The notes beneath the pieces are model-generated. The model was not told the DNA's origin. It did no database searches and was given only the letters and a program-made list of their open reading frames with translations. Made by a program: the position numbers and the translations under genes. From Lacimicrobium alkaliphilum (GTDB taxonomy: Bacteria > Pseudomonadota > Gammaproteobacteria > Enterobacterales > Alteromonadaceae): a DNA stretch of 64,000 bases. Each line of letters begins with the position of its first letter. Within the stretch, counting starts at the first letter, position 1. The DNA is taken from contig NZ_CP013650.1 of the NCBI RefSeq assembly GCF_001466725.1, forward strand, positions 3,968,001 to 4,032,000, in the 5' to 3' direction. Below are positions 61,785 through 64,000 of this stretch, in pieces.

Positions 61785-64000
61785 ATGGAGTGGGTATTAT
61801 TAGCGGTTCTGGCCTGCCTCTTTATGTTCGTTGGCGCCATTCTGTCTTTTCGCAATAAGGGCAATATTGCCGAGCTGCTCCGTGAGCTTGAACTGTTAAA
61901 ACTGGAGGTTAATAGTCAGGGCAAACAAATTTCCCGTCTGAAGCATTTGCTTTATGACAATACTGAATCTGCACAAGACCCCCTTTCGCACTTTGAATCT
62001 GCCACACCAGAATCATCAGCAACAGCACCCATTGCCAGTGCGCCTCCTGAACCTGAAGTTAAGCCAATATCCGCAGCAACAACGCCTCTTACTGCGACTG
62101 AAACCCAGTCTGACCGCGGTAAAACCCCGGCCCAACAAACAGCCCGGGGCTTTGACTTTGAGCACTTTATCAAAGGCAATGGCCTGTTATGGCTGGGCGG
62201 GCTGATACTGGCCATCGGGGGCATTTTTCTGGCCCGTTATGCGGCTGAAGCCGGTATGTTGCCCCCGGTTGTGCGGGTCATCATGGGCGGAAGTTTTGGC
62301 CTGTTGCTGGTCGTGGCCGCCGAGTATCTGGCCCGCAACGCTGAGCGCTTCAGTATTCACTCGGCCTATGTTTGCGCGGCGCTGGCAAGTGGCGGACTGA
62401 TCACCTGTTACGCCATGGTAATGGTGGCTCATGACTACTATGGCTTTATACCGGCGCCCTTTGCGTTTGGCTTACTGGCGTTGGTGTCTTTGAGCGCAAC
62501 CTCTTTGTCGCTACGATTCGGCCCGCTGCTGGCCTGGATTGGTATTATCGGGGCCTATGCGGTACCGGCACTGGTCTCCACAGGCTCGAATAATGTCACC
62601 GCTTTACTGCTGTACACCGCCTTTATCTCTGCCTCTGCCATCTGGGTCTCCCAGGCTGTTAACCAGCGCTGGTTATGGTGGCTGAGTTTTGCAGGCCACT
62701 TTTTATGGATGGCCATCGGCCTGACCATGGCCGACAGCAGCCACTTTACCTTGTTGCTGGTATTTGGTTTATTGTCTGTGTACCTGTATGTGTTGTCCGA
62801 TATTCTTGGCTGGGATCTGCACATTAAAATGGACAAGGCGCTGCCAATCAAAGCGCTGCTTATGCCCCGCAAAGAACACCTGGGCGTAATCGCACCGCTA
62901 TTGGGCATCAGTGTTTTTCTGGCAACGTTCAGCTCTGCACCCCAGGTTGTTATCGCCGCCATGGCCGTATCAGCGCTGCTGTGTTATTTGCCTTACCGCC
63001 ACAGCGCCTTTGACTCCTGGCCGTTTCTGGCACTTATCTTTTTGTTGTATGGCTTCACCCTGTTGCCTGCACCGCTAAGCTACACCGATAACCTGTTTCC
63101 TTTTCGTGGTGGCTATTTGTTTATTCAGACAGCGGCCCTGGCCGCTATTGCCTACAGCCTGCTAATGCTGCGTTATACACAGCGCCCCGCCTGGCTGTTG
63201 CTGCTGGTGCTGGCGCCTGTGAGTTTATTCGGCATCAGTTATGCCTTATCTGCCGATCAGGCCAGCCAGTATCTGTATCCGGTCTGGGCCATGGAACTGG
63301 CGCTGCTTGCCATCGCCAGTTCTGTGGTAGCGGCGCGTGCCGCGCCGGGACTTTTTCGCATTACTCTGACCATACTGGCCAATGCCTGTATTACCTTATG
63401 TATGACCATGTTGCTGGATGCCGCGACCTTGTCGCTGGCCATCGCCATCCAGATCGCCAGCATGAGTTATTTAAGCCACAAATACCGGGTTGAACTGCCG
63501 GATTGGTTATATAAAGCCGCCCTGACAATAGTGACAATCCGCCTGAGCTTTGCCCCCTGGCTGGATGACTATGCCGGTGAGCAGGTTCTGGGCCTGCACT
63601 GGACAATAGTCATCTACCCCCTTGTACTGGCAACCCTCTGGTTTGCCAGGCATTACAACCCTTCAGCCTTTTTCAGAACCTGGCTGGAAGGGTCCTTTGT
63701 GCATGTGCTGGCGCTGTTTGTTACCACGGAAACCAGTTACCTGCTGGTAGGCCATTACCCGGTATTTTTCGATCTCAGCTTTAAAGAGGCGGCCCTGCTG
63801 GCCCTTAACTGGCTGCTGCTCTCTGGCGTTTACCTGTGGCGTGCCGAAAGAGCTCAGCGCACAGCCCGGTTCTATCGCGTATTTGCTGGCCTGCTGATTG
63901 TGGGCGCCGGCGCATTACACCTGGATATTTCATTGGCCAGCAACCCCTTTATTGCAACAGTACCAACCGGTGAAGGCTTGTTTATCAACTGGTTACTGGT
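61785..64000 (+). CDS. DUF2339-family large membrane protein (5' part)
   Basis: The frame is open from ATG 61785 to the window end (738 residues seen), so the stop is outside. AGGGA lies 6 bp before the ATG. An N-terminal span (WVLLAVLACLFMFVGAILSF) is followed by a short coiled coil (IAELLRELELLKLEVNSQGKQISRLK), a Pro/Thr/Glu-rich linker, and then many consecutive membrane spans starting FIKGNGLLWLGGLILAIGGIFLARYAAEAGMLPP, the typical DUF2339 opening. Function is unknown; the family has about 20 or more spans. Full-length relatives are near 900-1000 residues. Confidence 0.85.
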   Translation, partial: MEWVLLAVLACLFMFVGAILSFRNKGNIAELLRELELLKLEVNSQGKQISRLKHLLYDNTESAQDPLSHFESATPESSATAPIASAPPEPEVKPISAATTPLTATETQSDRGKTPAQQTARGFDFEHFIKGNGLLWLGGLILAIGGIFLARYAAEAGMLPPVVRVIMGGSFGLLLVVAAEYLARNAERFSIHSAYVCAALASGGLITCYAMVMVAHDYYGFIPAPFAFGLLALVSLSATSLSLRFGPLLAWIGIIGAYAVPALVSTGSNNVTALLLYTAFISASAIWVSQAVNQRWLWWLSFAGHFLWMAIGLTMADSSHFTLLLVFGLLSVYLYVLSDILGWDLHIKMDKALPIKALLMPRKEHLGVIAPLLGISVFLATFSSAPQVVIAAMAVSALLCYLPYRHSAFDSWPFLALIFLLYGFTLLPAPLSYTDNLFPFRGGYLFIQTAALAAIAYSLLMLRYTQRPAWLLLLVLAPVSLFGISYALSADQASQYLYPVWAMELALLAIASSVVAARAAPGLFRITLTILANACITLCMTMLLDAATLSLAIAIQIASMSYLSHKYRVELPDWLYKAALTIVTIRLSFAPWLDDYAGEQVLGLHWTIVIYPLVLATLWFARHYNPSAFFRTWLEGSFVHVLALFVTTETSYLLVGHYPVFFDLSFKEAALLALNWLLLSGVYLWRAERAQRTARFYRVFAGLLIVGAGALHLDISLASNPFIATVPTGEGLFINWLL

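Noticed and set aside
61577..61858. A 93-residue open frame before the DUF2339 gene
   Set aside because: It overlaps the DUF2339 start in another frame, lacks a ribosome-binding site and resembles no family.

Overview
The window looks like chromosome from a marine or saline gammaproteobacterium of the Alteromonadales type. The reasons are the protein families and their arrangement: GH94 sugar phosphorylases, an xylR-xylB-xylA locus, a hemC-hemDX-hemY operon with a fused HemD/HemX, an ast arginine-succinyl operon followed by a DUF1338 gene, a TorF-family porin, a PEP-CTERM protein and a cutA-dsbD-fxsA group. Genus assignment is inference. No rRNA, tRNA, CRISPR array, prophage or complete insertion sequence was seen.

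Layout. (1) 1-14.5 kb is a sugar-use region. It holds the 3' end of a GH94 enzyme resembling cellobionic acid phosphorylase, a gluconokinase, an SSS symporter, a cellobiose phosphorylase, a secreted CBM9-like protein and a LacI regulator, with matching LacI-type palindromes before the symporter and before lacI. The xylose genes follow: xylR (frameshifted), xylB, xylA, a Gfo/Idh oxidoreductase and galM. (2) 14.7-19.5 kb has a Bcr/CflA exporter, a DUF4168 exported protein, and a sensor kinase with a sigma54-dependent response regulator. A good -24/-12 promoter precedes the DUF4168 gene. (3) 19.9-27.8 kb is core: hemCDXY, DUF2914, dsbD, cutA, fxsA. (4) 27.8-34.8 kb is accessory: an ABC ATPase remnant, a YCII-VOC fusion, gamma-glutamyltransferase, an alpha/beta-hydrolase fused to a cyclophilin domain, DUF1028 and a LysR regulator. 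(5) 35-39.7 kb has a glutaryl-CoA dehydrogenase (frameshifted), a fused E1 alpha/beta 2-oxoacid dehydrogenase and a FabD-like acyltransferase. (6) 40-49 kb carries an orphan solute-binding protein, an amidase lipoprotein, an M42-type peptidase, a PEP-CTERM protein with a sigma54-like promoter, a large zinc metalloprotease and an ECF sigma factor with a small membrane partner. (7) 49-58.6 kb is mostly metabolic: DUF1338, astD, astA, astC/argD, an HDOD protein, an LRAT-like protein, pabA, trpS and rpe. (8) 58.8-64 kb has a TorF porin, a DUF2970 protein, an unrecognised 408-residue membrane protein and the start of a DUF2339 membrane protein cut by the window edge.

Intergenic DNA is rich in small palindromic repeats. 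At least three dispersed families sit side by side in the gaps at 19.5-19.9, 24.6, 39.7-40.0, 42.5-42.7 and 48.7-49.0 kb. A different inverted-repeat element with a GGGGTCAGAGT core occurs before the Gfo/Idh gene and before gcdH. A 265-bp MITE-like palindrome lies between cutA and fxsA.

Working model. The first region imports cello-oligosaccharide products and splits them by phosphorolysis, covering both cellobiose and its oxidised form, with xylose catabolism next door. The two frameshifts, in xylR and gcdH, are each a single-base change in a short G/C run, so sequencing error has to be excluded before calling them pseudogenes.
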